From Prochlorococcus sp. AG-670-M15 (GTDB lineage Bacteria > Cyanobacteriota > Cyanobacteriia > PCC-6307 > Cyanobiaceae), in contig QCSV01000006.1 of NCBI GenBank assembly GCA_003211415.1, positions 1 through 44,520 on the forward strand: a stretch of DNA of 44,520 nt, read 5' to 3'. The notes under the pieces were generated by a model, which worked only from the letters and a program-made list of their open reading frames with translations, was not told where the DNA came from and made no database searches. Of this stretch, positions 18,756 through 27,391 are shown in pieces. How positions within the stretch are numbered: the stretch's first letter is position 1; each line of letters begins with the position of its first letter. A program made the position numbers and the translations under genes.

Positions 18756-18929
18756 CTTAAGTTAAATGCCTCTTGTCCCTACTTTACGAAGAAAAGAATA
18801 TGTGTAAAAAATTTTTAATTTGTTGAATATTTTTTTCTTTTTTCTAAAATTTTAAATTCTTTCAACAACCAGAATTTTTTATTATGTGTTTTTCAACAAA
18901 GGATGTTTGTTTTTAATGGAATTCCACAG
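18746..18929. repeat. 11-bp inverted repeat flanking the right part of oriC
   Basis: CTGTGGAATTC at 18746-18756 is repeated exactly in inverted orientation as GAATTCCACAG at 18919-18929. Each arm contains a DnaA-box-like 9-mer. The arms are 162 bp apart, too far for a simple terminator. Confidence 0.75.
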
Positions 18930-18948
18930 ACACTTTTTTTTTTGGATT

Positions 18949-20052
18949 TTAATATCCTAGAATTTTAGTTATATTTTTTAATGATGGTTCAATATTTTTT
19001 CTAAAAATAGCATCATTGTTTTTTATGGCACAATCAGGATCTTTTAATCCATTTCCAGTAAGAACACAAACAATAGTTGATTCTTTTTGAATTCTATTTT
19101 TATTTTTAATCAAACCAGCAACAGATGCTGCACTGGCAGGTTCACAAAAAACTCCTTCTTTGGCAAGGATTTTATAAGCATTGATTATTTCTTCATCTGT
19201 AACTGACTGAAAGTCTCCTTTACTTTCTTTTCTCACTTTTTTGGCTTTTTCTCTATTTACAGGATTCCCAATTCTTATTGCTGTCGCAATTGTTTCTGGA
19301 TCTTTAACTATTATATTTTTTACTAATGGAGCAGAGCCTTCGGATTGGAAGCCCATCATAATTGGTAATTTTAAATTTCTTTTTATTTTAGAATATTCTT
19401 TAAATCCCATCCAATAAGCAGTTATATTTCCTGCATTGCCCATTGGAATACAAAGCCAATCAGGAGCAATACCTAAGTCATCAACTATTTCAAAAGCTGC
19501 TGTCTTCTGTCCTTGTATTCGATATGGATTAACAGAATTAACAAGTTCTACAGGATGTTCTGAGGATAAATCTCTAACAATTTCAAGAGCCTTATCAAAA
19601 TTTCCATTAATAGATATTATCTCAGCACCATACATTAAAGCTTGTGCAAGCTTGCCTTGTGCAACAAAGCCTTCTGGTATTAAGACAAAAGGTTTTAATC
19701 CTCCTCTAGAAGCATATGCAGCAGCAGCAGCAGAAGTGTTTCCAGTGCTAGCACAAATTACTGCTTCACGGCCTTCTTCTTTTGCTTTGCTGATTGCCAT
19801 AGTCATGCCACGATCTTTAAAAGATCCTGTTGGATTAAGTCCATCATATTTTAAAAAAACTTTTGTTCCATTTCCAATTAAATTGCTTATTGAATCGCTT
19901 AGTATTAGTGGTGTATTACCTTCATTTAGGGAAATAATTGGAGTTTTCTTTGTAACTGGGAGATATTGTTTATAAGCTTCAATGAGACCTGGCCATCTTT
20001 TTTTTCTGTAATTAATACGCAGTTTATTTTTGAGTTTATTTAATAACACCAT
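18949..20052 (-). CDS. thrC: Threonine synthase
   Basis: PLP enzyme converting O-phosphohomoserine to threonine. At 367 aa it belongs to the shorter bacterial type. The PLP lysine is K79 in [11 protein letters not shown]; the phosphate loop of PLP is built by the Gly-rich [13 protein letters not shown] (about 205-217), and [18 protein letters not shown] (about 101-118) binds the substrate. The C-terminal [12 protein letters not shown] and TGNGLKDPD are present. It is the nearest gene on the right side of the origin and is transcribed toward it. It starts 6 bp after the DUF1400 stop, so the ABC1 kinase, DUF1400 and thrC genes probably form one transcript. Confidence 0.96.
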   Translation of the reverse strand: MVLLNKLKNKLRINYRKKRWPGLIEAYKQYLPVTKKTPIISLNEGNTPLILSDSISNLIGNGTKVFLKYDGLNPTGSFKDRGMTMAISKAKEEGREAVICASTGNTSAAAAAYASRGGLKPFVLIPEGFVAQGKLAQALMYGAEIISINGNFDKALEIVRDLSSEHPVELVNSVNPYRIQGQKTAAFEIVDDLGIAPDWLCIPMGNAGNITAYWMGFKEYSKIKRNLKLPIMMGFQSEGSAPLVKNIIVKDPETIATAIRIGNPVNREKAKKVRKESKGDFQSVTDEEIINAYKILAKEGVFCEPASAASVAGLIKNKNRIQKESTIVCVLTGNGLKDPDCAIKNNDAIFRKNIEPSLKNITKILGY

Positions 20053-20058
20053 GGTTGT

Positions 20059-20631
20059 TTAATTTGTTTTGATTTTATCTAGAGGAGAATTGGTAAAAAA
20101 GGTTAATAATTCTGAAATTGATTCTACTTTATTCATAACTTTGCTCAAAGCGCTGACATCTAAAATAACAGTTTTAGTGGGATATCCTTCAAAAAAATTT
20201 ATCAAATTTATTTTTCCATTTCCTATATTAATACCTTGAATTATGCTTGCTCTAAGGGCTAACATACCTGTTCTTTCATCATTTGCTCTAGGTGTGTGGA
20301 TAATAGATGAAAGTCTTGTTAAAAAAACATTTCCTATTTCAGAATATACTAATTTGCTTGCAACAGTAATAGGAACTTCAAAATCTTTATTTAAAACTGC
20401 TCTAATTTCTTTATCGGGAGACTTGGTCGCTTTTAAAACTTTTCTTAATTTTCTTGATGATTTACCTTCTTTAGCAAAAGTTTTTAAAGAATTTACTTTT
20501 ATTGTTCTAGAAAATATACTGTATGTGATTTTGATTTCTTCAGCAGCATTAGCTTTTTGAAAATTAAAAAATAATGGAGAAATTACTAAAATAAAAAATA
20601 TTTTAAATATTAATAATTTACTAAATTTCAT
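20059..20631 (-). CDS. Exported DUF1400 protein
   Basis: An N-terminal signal peptide is clear: basic MKFSK, a hydrophobic core IFFILVISPLFFNF and a likely cleavage after KANA (about 29). The mature part matches the DUF1400 pattern known from cyanobacteria: IKITYSIFSRTIKVNSLKTF, then a LRKVLKA segment, a LTRLSSII segment and ALRASIIQGINIGNGKINLI with a YPTKTVILDVSAL end. DUF1400 usually precedes an alpha/beta-hydrolase domain in larger cyanobacterial proteins; here it is alone (190 aa) with no hydrolase motif such as GxSxG. It abuts the ABC1 kinase stop with no gap and is followed by thrC. Function unknown; periplasm or thylakoid lumen is the inferred location. Confidence 0.82.
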   Translation of the reverse strand: MKFSKLLIFKIFFILVISPLFFNFQKANAAEEIKITYSIFSRTIKVNSLKTFAKEGKSSRKLRKVLKATKSPDKEIRAVLNKDFEVPITVASKLVYSEIGNVFLTRLSSIIHTPRANDERTGMLALRASIIQGINIGNGKINLINFFEGYPTKTVILDVSALSKVMNKVESISELLTFFTNSPLDKIKTN

Positions 20632-22488
20632 TTAGATATTTGCACCGGCTGCAATCTTAACAAGTCTTACTACTCCTTTTTCAGTGACTTTTTTTGCAAT
20701 TTTTATACCCATTTCTTTTGTATAGGGCTCATTTATAAGTCGCGGAACCCTTTTTAGAAAAATGTCAATCGAATAGCCTGGGACCTTTTGCAAAATCTCT
20801 AAAAAGTTTCTCAATGGCTCTACATACATTATGAGGTCACTCAAGTTGTTTTTTTCGTTACTAGTATTTAATTTAATTGATTGTGGAAGATAGTTATTCA
20901 AACTTTTCAATATTTTTAGACTAAGTAAATCTATTTGATTTGTTAAACCTTCAACTATTTCATTTCTAAGAAATCCTCCATTTGGAGAAAAGAGAAGATT
21001 TATAACTTCGTCTAAAAGTTTTTCTAAATCGAGATTTGTTTGCTTTGCAGCGTTAGAAAGCAGATCTTCTAAACGGTCCCATTTAAATTTTTTATTATCA
21101 AAAAGCATTTCTTTAAGGCTGGCCCTTAATTGTGGATCAGGGTCTTCCATCAATCTTCTTGCAAAATATGGATAAGCTGCGCCTAATATTTTGAAGTTTG
21201 GATCTACGCTTAAAGCTATTCCTTCTAATGTAAGTAATGACCTAATTATAAGTGCATAGTATGGGGGAAGTCTGAAAGGGAATTTATACATAACACCAGA
21301 CATGTCGTCTGTAACGCTCTTAAAATCCATTTTTGAAACTCCTTGTTCAACGGCGTTAATGAATACATCTTGAAATGCTGGAACTATCGGTTCTAGATTG
21401 ACTTCCTCCGATAAAAATCCCAATTTTACGAAATCTTGAGACAACTTATCGAAGTTTTTATTTACTAAATGTACTACTGCTTGAATTAATCCTGATCTAG
21501 ATTCTCTCGAAACCTCGCTCATCATTCCAAAATCTAAATAACATAATCTTCCATCTTCTAAGGCTAATAAATTACCTGGATGTGGGTCTGCATGAAAAAA
21601 ACCATGTTCTAAAAGCTGTTGTAAACTGCATTGCACCCCTATATCAATCATGTCATCGGGATTAATTCCTAATTTTTTTACGTCTTCTAAATTTGTTAAT
21701 TTTGTTCCGTCTATCCATTCCATTGCTAAAACTCTTCTTGAAGTTATTTCTTTATAAATTTTTGGTACGGCAATCATTTTGTTATGTTTATGCAAATCTC
21801 TAAATTTTTCTGCATTTGCAGCTTCGTTTAGATAGTCCATCTCTTCAAAAACTCTTTTGCCTAATTCATCAATCAAGGCAACTAAATCACTTCTTATTAG
21901 TCCGATATTGTTTTTTAGCCAATAAGCAATATTTCTCACTATGTAAAGATCTAAGGTTATTTGTTCTCTTAAACCTGGCCGTTGTACTTTTATTGCAACG
22001 ACCTCTTTATTTTTTAATTTAGCTTTATGCACTTGCCCTAAAGAAGCTGCGGAAATTGGCTCTTTATCAATTTCTAGAAAAATCTCATCTATTTTATTTC
22101 CTAAATCTTCTTCTATTAATTCCATAGCTTTATCGCCATCAAATCCAGGGAGTTGATCTTGCAATTCAGATAATTCTTCTAGCAGAATCCCTGGGATTAT
22201 ATCTGGTCTTGTTGATAAAGCTTGTCCTGCCTTAACAAATGCAGGCCCAAGTTCTACCAACAAATTGGTTAATTCTCTTGATCTATATCTTGCTTGCTGT
22301 TCATTTTTCAATCTTCCAGTTAATTTATCCCATCCAACGGAAAATATGTAAGCAAAAATAGGTATGAGCGTTTGCCAAAGTCTTTTTAAAAGTCTTTTAG
22401 GATTTTTTTTGTAAATTTTAGAAATTGTATCTGGATCATAATTTAAGAGTCCAGATACCTCAATAAAATCAGTAAAATCTTCTTTCAT
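20632..22488 (-). CDS. ABC1/UbiB-family atypical kinase
   Basis: ABC1K proteins are protein-kinase-like ATPases linked to quinone and prenyl-lipid metabolism. Motifs in order: KAGQALSTRPDIIP (about 85-98) is the KxGQ signature, SAASLGQVHKAKLKNKEVVA (about 144-163) is the Ala-rich nucleotide loop and VAIKVQRPG holds the ATP lysine. HADPHPGNLLAL (about 296-307) is the catalytic loop and CYLDFGMM the metal-binding DFG. The C-terminal 200 residues are cyanobacterial and may include a membrane-associated end (VVRLVKIAAGANI). At 618 aa it is typical for cyanobacterial members. It is divergent from recN (68 bp) and heads the cluster running into thrC. Substrate is not predictable. Confidence 0.92.
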   Translation of the reverse strand: MKEDFTDFIEVSGLLNYDPDTISKIYKKNPKRLLKRLWQTLIPIFAYIFSVGWDKLTGRLKNEQQARYRSRELTNLLVELGPAFVKAGQALSTRPDIIPGILLEELSELQDQLPGFDGDKAMELIEEDLGNKIDEIFLEIDKEPISAASLGQVHKAKLKNKEVVAIKVQRPGLREQITLDLYIVRNIAYWLKNNIGLIRSDLVALIDELGKRVFEEMDYLNEAANAEKFRDLHKHNKMIAVPKIYKEITSRRVLAMEWIDGTKLTNLEDVKKLGINPDDMIDIGVQCSLQQLLEHGFFHADPHPGNLLALEDGRLCYLDFGMMSEVSRESRSGLIQAVVHLVNKNFDKLSQDFVKLGFLSEEVNLEPIVPAFQDVFINAVEQGVSKMDFKSVTDDMSGVMYKFPFRLPPYYALIIRSLLTLEGIALSVDPNFKILGAAYPYFARRLMEDPDPQLRASLKEMLFDNKKFKWDRLEDLLSNAAKQTNLDLEKLLDEVINLLFSPNGGFLRNEIVEGLTNQIDLLSLKILKSLNNYLPQSIKLNTSNEKNNLSDLIMYVEPLRNFLEILQKVPGYSIDIFLKRVPRLINEPYTKEMGIKIAKKVTEKGVVRLVKIAAGANI

Positions 22489-22556
22489 AACTTTATATAT
22501 TTAAAACCTTTATTTTTTTAAAAAAGAAGTTAATTTTTCTATATGGAAGATTTATC

Positions 22557-24236
22557 ATGTTAATACAATTAAAAATTGAAAATATTGCCCTAATAGAAAT
22601 TATAGAAATTAATTTCGAAAAAGGTTTGAATATCATAACTGGGGATTCAGGTTCAGGAAAATCGCTAATTTTGGATTCCCTAAATGCTTTATTTGGTGGA
22701 ACTAATATACCTCTAAAACATTTAATACGTCCAGGAAAAGATTTTTGCGTTATCGAGGCGATATTTTCTTCTTCTTCTCAAATTAATAATTGGTTAATTA
22801 GTAATGGTTTTGAAATAACTTCTTCAGAATTACAAATTAGAAGAAAATCTTATAAAAAAAATAATAAAATTTTATCCAAATATAGTCTTAATGAGTTGCC
22901 AATTAATAGACAATCATTAGAACAACTTGGACGATTTTTAATAGATTTTGCAGGTCAATCTGACACTTTTATATTTGATTCTTTAGATAAGAGAAGATTA
23001 ATTATTGATGACTTATGTTCCCGAGAATCAAGAGATATTACCGACAGGATTAAAAGTATATGGGGAGAAACTAAAGTTTTAAAAGGATTAATGAATGAAA
23101 AAATAGAATTATCTAGGAATCAAGAAGAAAAAAACTTGGCAATTAAACACATCTTAAAGAGTTTAGAAGAAGCTGATTTAAATTCCAGTGAAGAAATTGT
23201 AGAATTAGAGTTATTAGAAAATAAACTTGTAAATAATCTAGAAATTAATAATTCAATTAAATCATCATTAGAAAATTTAAATAATTTCAATCATGATGAA
23301 CCGTCAGCAACTTCTTTGATAAATCAATCAATAAAGCTTTTAAATAAAACAGCAGATTTCGATTTAAAAATTCAAAAATTTAGAGAGAAGTTACTAAATA
23401 TCCATGCTGATGTTGAAGATTTGATTTTTGATCTAAACTCATATTTGCAAGAAATAGTAAATTGTGAATCTAATCTTCCAGAAATACAAAAAAGATTGTT
23501 TTTTTTAAAAAATTTAGAGAGAACTTTTTCATTAGATTTAACTCAATTAATTGTAAAGCGCGATGAATTAAAGACGTATTTTCAACAAAAAGATCAAGGT
23601 AATGAGCTTGGCAGGATTAAAATTCAAATTGAGAATTTACAAAGTAATTTAAATTCTTTATTTAATATTCAATCTACTGAAAGAAAAAAAATTGCTAAAC
23701 AGTTACAAAATTCAGTGATGTCGATTTTAAGCAATTTAGGTTTAGAAAATGCAAATTTTCTAATTCAATTTTCTGAATGCAAGCCTTCTGGTGATGGAAT
23801 TGACGATATAAATTTTTTGTTTTCGGCTAATCCTGATCAGAAGCTTGCTCCATTATCAAATGTTATTTCCGGTGGAGAAATGTCAAGATTCTTGTTGGCT
23901 ATTAAATCTAGTATTTCTAAAAAACCAAATACTTTCTTTTTAGACGAAATTGATAGTGGTTTAAGTGGTAAATCCCTATTTTCTTTGGTTGAGCTGATAA
24001 AAGAAATTTCTAAAAATCAACAAGTTTTATGTATTACACATCAACCATTCTTAGCTGCTGGGGGATTAGCTCATTTCAAAGTTAATAAAAACGTAATTAA
24101 TGGAATAACTTATACTTCAATTGCAAAACTAACTACAAAAAATCAAAGGAAAAATGAACTAATAGAACTTATAGGTGGAGGTTCTTGCGAAGTAAACGAA
24201 TATGCTTCTAGACTTCTTGATAGCGCAGCTGCGTAA
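22557..24236 (+). CDS. recN: DNA repair protein RecN
   Basis: SMC-like ATPase acting in double-strand-break repair. It begins MLIQLKIENIALIE with Walker A GDSGSGKSLILDSLNALFGG (about 29-48) and FAGQSDTF at the Q-loop. The middle (about 150-370) is a long predicted coiled coil rich in Leu, Glu, Asn and Lys. The C-terminal head has the ABC signature VISGGEMSRFLLAIK (about 437-451), Walker B FFLDEIDSGLSG and the H-loop CITHQPFLAA. At 559 aa it is about the normal RecN size. It is followed by uvrA on the same strand, with a 54-bp gap that holds a TATAAT box, so uvrA has its own promoter. Confidence 0.95.
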   Translation: MLIQLKIENIALIEIIEINFEKGLNIITGDSGSGKSLILDSLNALFGGTNIPLKHLIRPGKDFCVIEAIFSSSSQINNWLISNGFEITSSELQIRRKSYKKNNKILSKYSLNELPINRQSLEQLGRFLIDFAGQSDTFIFDSLDKRRLIIDDLCSRESRDITDRIKSIWGETKVLKGLMNEKIELSRNQEEKNLAIKHILKSLEEADLNSSEEIVELELLENKLVNNLEINNSIKSSLENLNNFNHDEPSATSLINQSIKLLNKTADFDLKIQKFREKLLNIHADVEDLIFDLNSYLQEIVNCESNLPEIQKRLFFLKNLERTFSLDLTQLIVKRDELKTYFQQKDQGNELGRIKIQIENLQSNLNSLFNIQSTERKKIAKQLQNSVMSILSNLGLENANFLIQFSECKPSGDGIDDINFLFSANPDQKLAPLSNVISGGEMSRFLLAIKSSISKKPNTFFLDEIDSGLSGKSLFSLVELIKEISKNQQVLCITHQPFLAAGGLAHFKVNKNVINGITYTSIAKLTTKNQRKNELIELIGGGSCEVNEYASRLLDSAAA

Positions 24237-24253
24237 AATAGAAAAAATTCTAC

Positions 24254-24259
24254 TATAAT
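24254..24259 (+). promoter_or_regulatory. -10 element of uvrA
   Basis: A perfect TATAAT lies 31 bp upstream of the uvrA ATG in the short recN-uvrA gap, preceded by AATTCTAC with no evident -35 match. It implies a leader of about 25 nt and transcription of uvrA independent of recN. Confidence 0.5.
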
Positions 24260-24290
24260 AAGCATTTTAAATCATAAATTAGATTTAAAC

Positions 24291-27194
24291 ATGGTTAATA
24301 AAGTTGATAGTAGTTTTGGAGAAGATAACTCAATTAATATTAGGGGAGCTCGTCAGCATAATTTAAAAAATATTGATCTTTCTCTACCTAGGAATAAATT
24401 TATAGTTTTTACAGGTGTGAGTGGAAGTGGTAAAAGTTCTTTAGCCTTTGATACTATTTTTGCTGAAGGTCAAAGAAGATATGTAGAGAGTCTTTCGGCA
24501 TACGCAAGGCAATTTTTGGGTCAAGTAGATAAACCAGATGTTGACAATATTGAAGGTTTATCACCTGCTATCTCAATCGATCAAAAATCTACAAGTCATA
24601 ATCCTCGATCAACAGTTGGAACAGTAACAGAGATACAAGATTATTTAAGATTATTGTTTGGTCGTGCTGGTGAGCCGCATTGTCCCCACTGCGGGATTCC
24701 CATTGCGCCTCAAACAATTGATGAAATGGTGGATCAAATTCTTCTTTTACCAGAAGGAACAAGGTACCAATTGTTGGCACCTGTTGTAAGAGGTAAGAAG
24801 GGAACACATACAAAATTAATAAGTGGACTAGCTGCTGAAGGATTTGCTAGGGTAAGAATTAATGGAGAGGTAAGAGAACTTGCTGATAGTATTGAATTAG
24901 ATAAAAATCAAATTCATAATATTGAGGTAGTAGTTGATAGATTAATTGCAAGAGAAGGAATACAAGAAAGATTAAATGATTCTCTACAAACTTGTCTCAA
25001 AAGAGGCGATGGTTTAGCAATAGTAGAAGTTGTTCCAAAAAAAGGGGAGAACTTACCTTCTAACTTAGAGAGAGAAAAACTTTACTCAGAAAATTATGCA
25101 TGTCCTGAACATGGCTCTATTGTTGAAGAACTTTCTCCTAGATTATTTTCTTTTAACAGCCCATATGGTGCCTGTCCAGATTGTCATGGGATTGGCTATT
25201 TAAAAAAATTTACTGCGGATAGAGTTATACCTGATAAAACATTGCCTGTTTATGCTGCAATAGCTCCTTGGAGTGAGAAAGATAATACTTATTATTTCTC
25301 TTTACTTTATTCTGTAGGACAAGCTTATGGTTTTGAATTAAAAACTCCTTGGAAAGATTTAAGTGATTTGCAAAAACAAGTCCTACTTTTGGGTTCAGAT
25401 AAACCAATATTAATTCAAGCTGATAGTCGTTTTAAAACTTCTAGCGGTTTTGAAAGACCTTTTGAGGGGATTTTGCCAATATTAGAGAGGCAATTGAATG
25501 AAGCTAATGGAGAATCAGTTAAACAAAAATTAGAAAAGTATCTAGAATTAGTTCCCTGTAAAACATGTTCTGGAAAAAGATTAAGACCAGAGGCTTTGGC
25601 TGTTAAACTTGGTCCATATAACATTACTGACTTAACTTCTATAAGCGTTTCTGAAACCCTAAATCACATAGAGCGCATCATGGGTTTAGGTAAGACAAAG
25701 AAAGAAAATATATCTTTATCAAAAAAACAAAAACAGATAGGTGAATTGGTTTTAAAAGAGATTCGTTTACGTTTGAAGTTTTTAATTAATGTAGGTTTAG
25801 ATTATTTGACTTTAAATAGACCAGCTATGACTTTGTCTGGTGGTGAGGCGCAGCGTATTAGATTGGCTACACAAATAGGTGCTGGTCTTACTGGCGTTTT
25901 ATATGTATTAGATGAACCAAGTATTGGTTTGCATCAGAGAGACAATGACAGATTATTAGAAACATTAAAAAGCTTAAGAGACTTGGGAAATACTTTGGTT
26001 GTCGTTGAACATGATGAAGATACTATGAAATCCGCAGATTATTTAGTAGATATTGGTCCAGGGGCAGGTGTCTATGGTGGGGAAATTATTGCTAAAGGAT
26101 CTTATCAAGATGTCTTAAATTCAGAAAAGTCATTAACTGGCGCTTATCTAAGTGGTAGGAAGTCCATTCCTACTCCTAAAGAACGTAGATCTTCTGTAAA
26201 AAAAAGTTTAATTTTAAATAATTGCTTTAAAAATAATTTAAAAAATATTTCTGTTGAATTTCCTTTAGGAAGATTAGTTTCTGTAACTGGTGTGAGTGGA
26301 AGTGGGAAGAGCACTTTGATAAATGAATTACTTCATCCTGCATTATGTCATTCTCTAGGATTAAAAGTACCTTTTCCTCAAGGTGTAAAAGAGTTGAAAG
26401 GGATAAAGGCAATTGATAAAGTTATCGTTATTGATCAATCTCCAATAGGAAGGACTCCAAGATCAAATCCTGCTACATATACTGGTGCTTTTGACCCTAT
26501 AAGGCAGATATTTACTGCCACAGTAGAAGCAAAAGCAAGAGGTTATCAAGCTGGTCAATTTAGCTTTAACGTGAAAGGAGGAAGATGCGAAGCTTGTAAA
26601 GGTCAGGGAGTCAATGTTATTGAAATGAATTTTTTACCTGATGTGTATGTTCAATGTGAAGTATGTAAAGGAGCTCGTTTTAATAGAGAAACTCTTCAAG
26701 TTAAATACAAAGGTTTCAATATATCTGATGTTTTAGAGATGACTGTTGAACAAGCTGCAGAAACTTTCTCTGCAATACCTCAAGCTGCTGATAGATTATC
26801 TACATTGGTAGATGTCGGTTTAGGATATGTCAAATTAGGTCAACCAGCTCCTACATTATCTGGTGGAGAGGCTCAAAGAGTTAAGTTAGCTACGGAATTG
26901 TCAAAAAGGGCTACTGGAAAAACTTTATATTTGATTGATGAACCAACTACAGGGTTAAGTTTTTATGATGTTCATAAATTAATGGATGTGATACAACGTT
27001 TGGTAGATAAAGGTAATTCAGTAATTGTTATTGAACATAATTTAGATGTTATTAGATGTTCAGACTGGATTATCGATTTAGGACCTGATGGAGGGGATAA
27101 AGGAGGAGAAATCATTGCAGAAGGCATTCCTGAGGATGTAGCTAAAAATCCCAAAAGTCATACAGCAAAATATCTAAAAAAGGTTCTAAAATAA
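24291..27194 (+). CDS. uvrA: Excinuclease ABC subunit A
   Basis: Damage-recognition ATPase of nucleotide excision repair. Full length at 967 aa with two ABC modules. Module I has Walker A GVSGSGKSSLAFDTIFAEGQ (about 42-61), zinc-binding CPDCHGIG after the preceding YACPEHG, and signature LSGGEAQRIRLATQIG (about 521). Module II has Walker A GVSGSGKSTLINELL (about 670), the C-terminal zinc finger CEACKGQGV...CEVCKGARF (about 766-795) and signature LSGGEAQRVKLATELS. In the first zinc site one Cys of the usual CxxC is His (CPEH). The gene is co-directional with replication and follows recN. It is followed by 197 bp without a gene before spsA. Confidence 0.97.
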   Translation: MVNKVDSSFGEDNSINIRGARQHNLKNIDLSLPRNKFIVFTGVSGSGKSSLAFDTIFAEGQRRYVESLSAYARQFLGQVDKPDVDNIEGLSPAISIDQKSTSHNPRSTVGTVTEIQDYLRLLFGRAGEPHCPHCGIPIAPQTIDEMVDQILLLPEGTRYQLLAPVVRGKKGTHTKLISGLAAEGFARVRINGEVRELADSIELDKNQIHNIEVVVDRLIAREGIQERLNDSLQTCLKRGDGLAIVEVVPKKGENLPSNLEREKLYSENYACPEHGSIVEELSPRLFSFNSPYGACPDCHGIGYLKKFTADRVIPDKTLPVYAAIAPWSEKDNTYYFSLLYSVGQAYGFELKTPWKDLSDLQKQVLLLGSDKPILIQADSRFKTSSGFERPFEGILPILERQLNEANGESVKQKLEKYLELVPCKTCSGKRLRPEALAVKLGPYNITDLTSISVSETLNHIERIMGLGKTKKENISLSKKQKQIGELVLKEIRLRLKFLINVGLDYLTLNRPAMTLSGGEAQRIRLATQIGAGLTGVLYVLDEPSIGLHQRDNDRLLETLKSLRDLGNTLVVVEHDEDTMKSADYLVDIGPGAGVYGGEIIAKGSYQDVLNSEKSLTGAYLSGRKSIPTPKERRSSVKKSLILNNCFKNNLKNISVEFPLGRLVSVTGVSGSGKSTLINELLHPALCHSLGLKVPFPQGVKELKGIKAIDKVIVIDQSPIGRTPRSNPATYTGAFDPIRQIFTATVEAKARGYQAGQFSFNVKGGRCEACKGQGVNVIEMNFLPDVYVQCEVCKGARFNRETLQVKYKGFNISDVLEMTVEQAAETFSAIPQAADRLSTLVDVGLGYVKLGQPAPTLSGGEAQRVKLATELSKRATGKTLYLIDEPTTGLSFYDVHKLMDVIQRLVDKGNSVIVIEHNLDVIRCSDWIIDLGPDGGDKGGEIIAEGIPEDVAKNPKSHTAKYLKKVLK

Positions 27195-27377
27195 AAATCT
27201 TTGTTGTATTTCTTTGTATTTTAATTATTTCAGCAAAACGAAATTCTTTTTAAAGTCCTATAAAACTCGTCTATAACTGCTGTTTTAAAACTTTTATTTT
27301 AAAAAAATTTCAAATCATAATGCTTTCTTAATATTTCCTTAGAAAATTCATCTTATTTGTATAAAAGGCCGTTGATC

Positions 27378-27383
27378 GGAGGA
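27378..27383 (+). promoter_or_regulatory. Strong ribosome binding site of spsA
   Basis: GGAGGA lies eight bases before the ATG at 27392, one of the few near-perfect Shine-Dalgarno sequences in the window; it fixes that start. A TATAAA box at 27360-27365 just upstream may be the -10 element, giving a leader of about 20 nt. Confidence 0.6.
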
Positions 27384-27391
27384 ACTGCTGA

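Larger units (their letters stand above)
18611..18948. other. Probable chromosomal replication origin (oriC)
   Basis: This is the only gap above 300 bp in the window, lies between dnaN and thrC, and contains no plausible gene. From left to right there are four elements. First is a 60-bp tract (18661-18720) with only four G/C bases, ending in ten A residues. Then come four TAG trinucleotides (18722-18733), and then two abutting DnaA-box-like 9-mers, TGTGGGAAC (18738-18746) and TGTGGAATT (18747-18755). Related 9-mers follow: TGTGTAAAA (18801), TGTTGAATA (18821), and in reverse orientation CTTTCAACA (18859), TTTTCAACA (18890) and AATTCCACA (18920). None is a perfect TTTTCCACA box. The location next to dnaN is the usual cyanobacterial oriC position. 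Confidence 0.85.

Noticed and set aside
19436..19975. Plus-strand ORF of 179 aa opposite thrC
   Set aside because: Antisense shadow of thrC; its Ala/Pro/Ser-rich sequence mirrors the conserved PLP enzyme codons.
24291..27194. UvrA zinc site with CPEH in place of CPxC as a possible defect
   Set aside because: One Cys-to-His change still allows zinc binding, and I believe this form is common in cyanobacterial UvrA.
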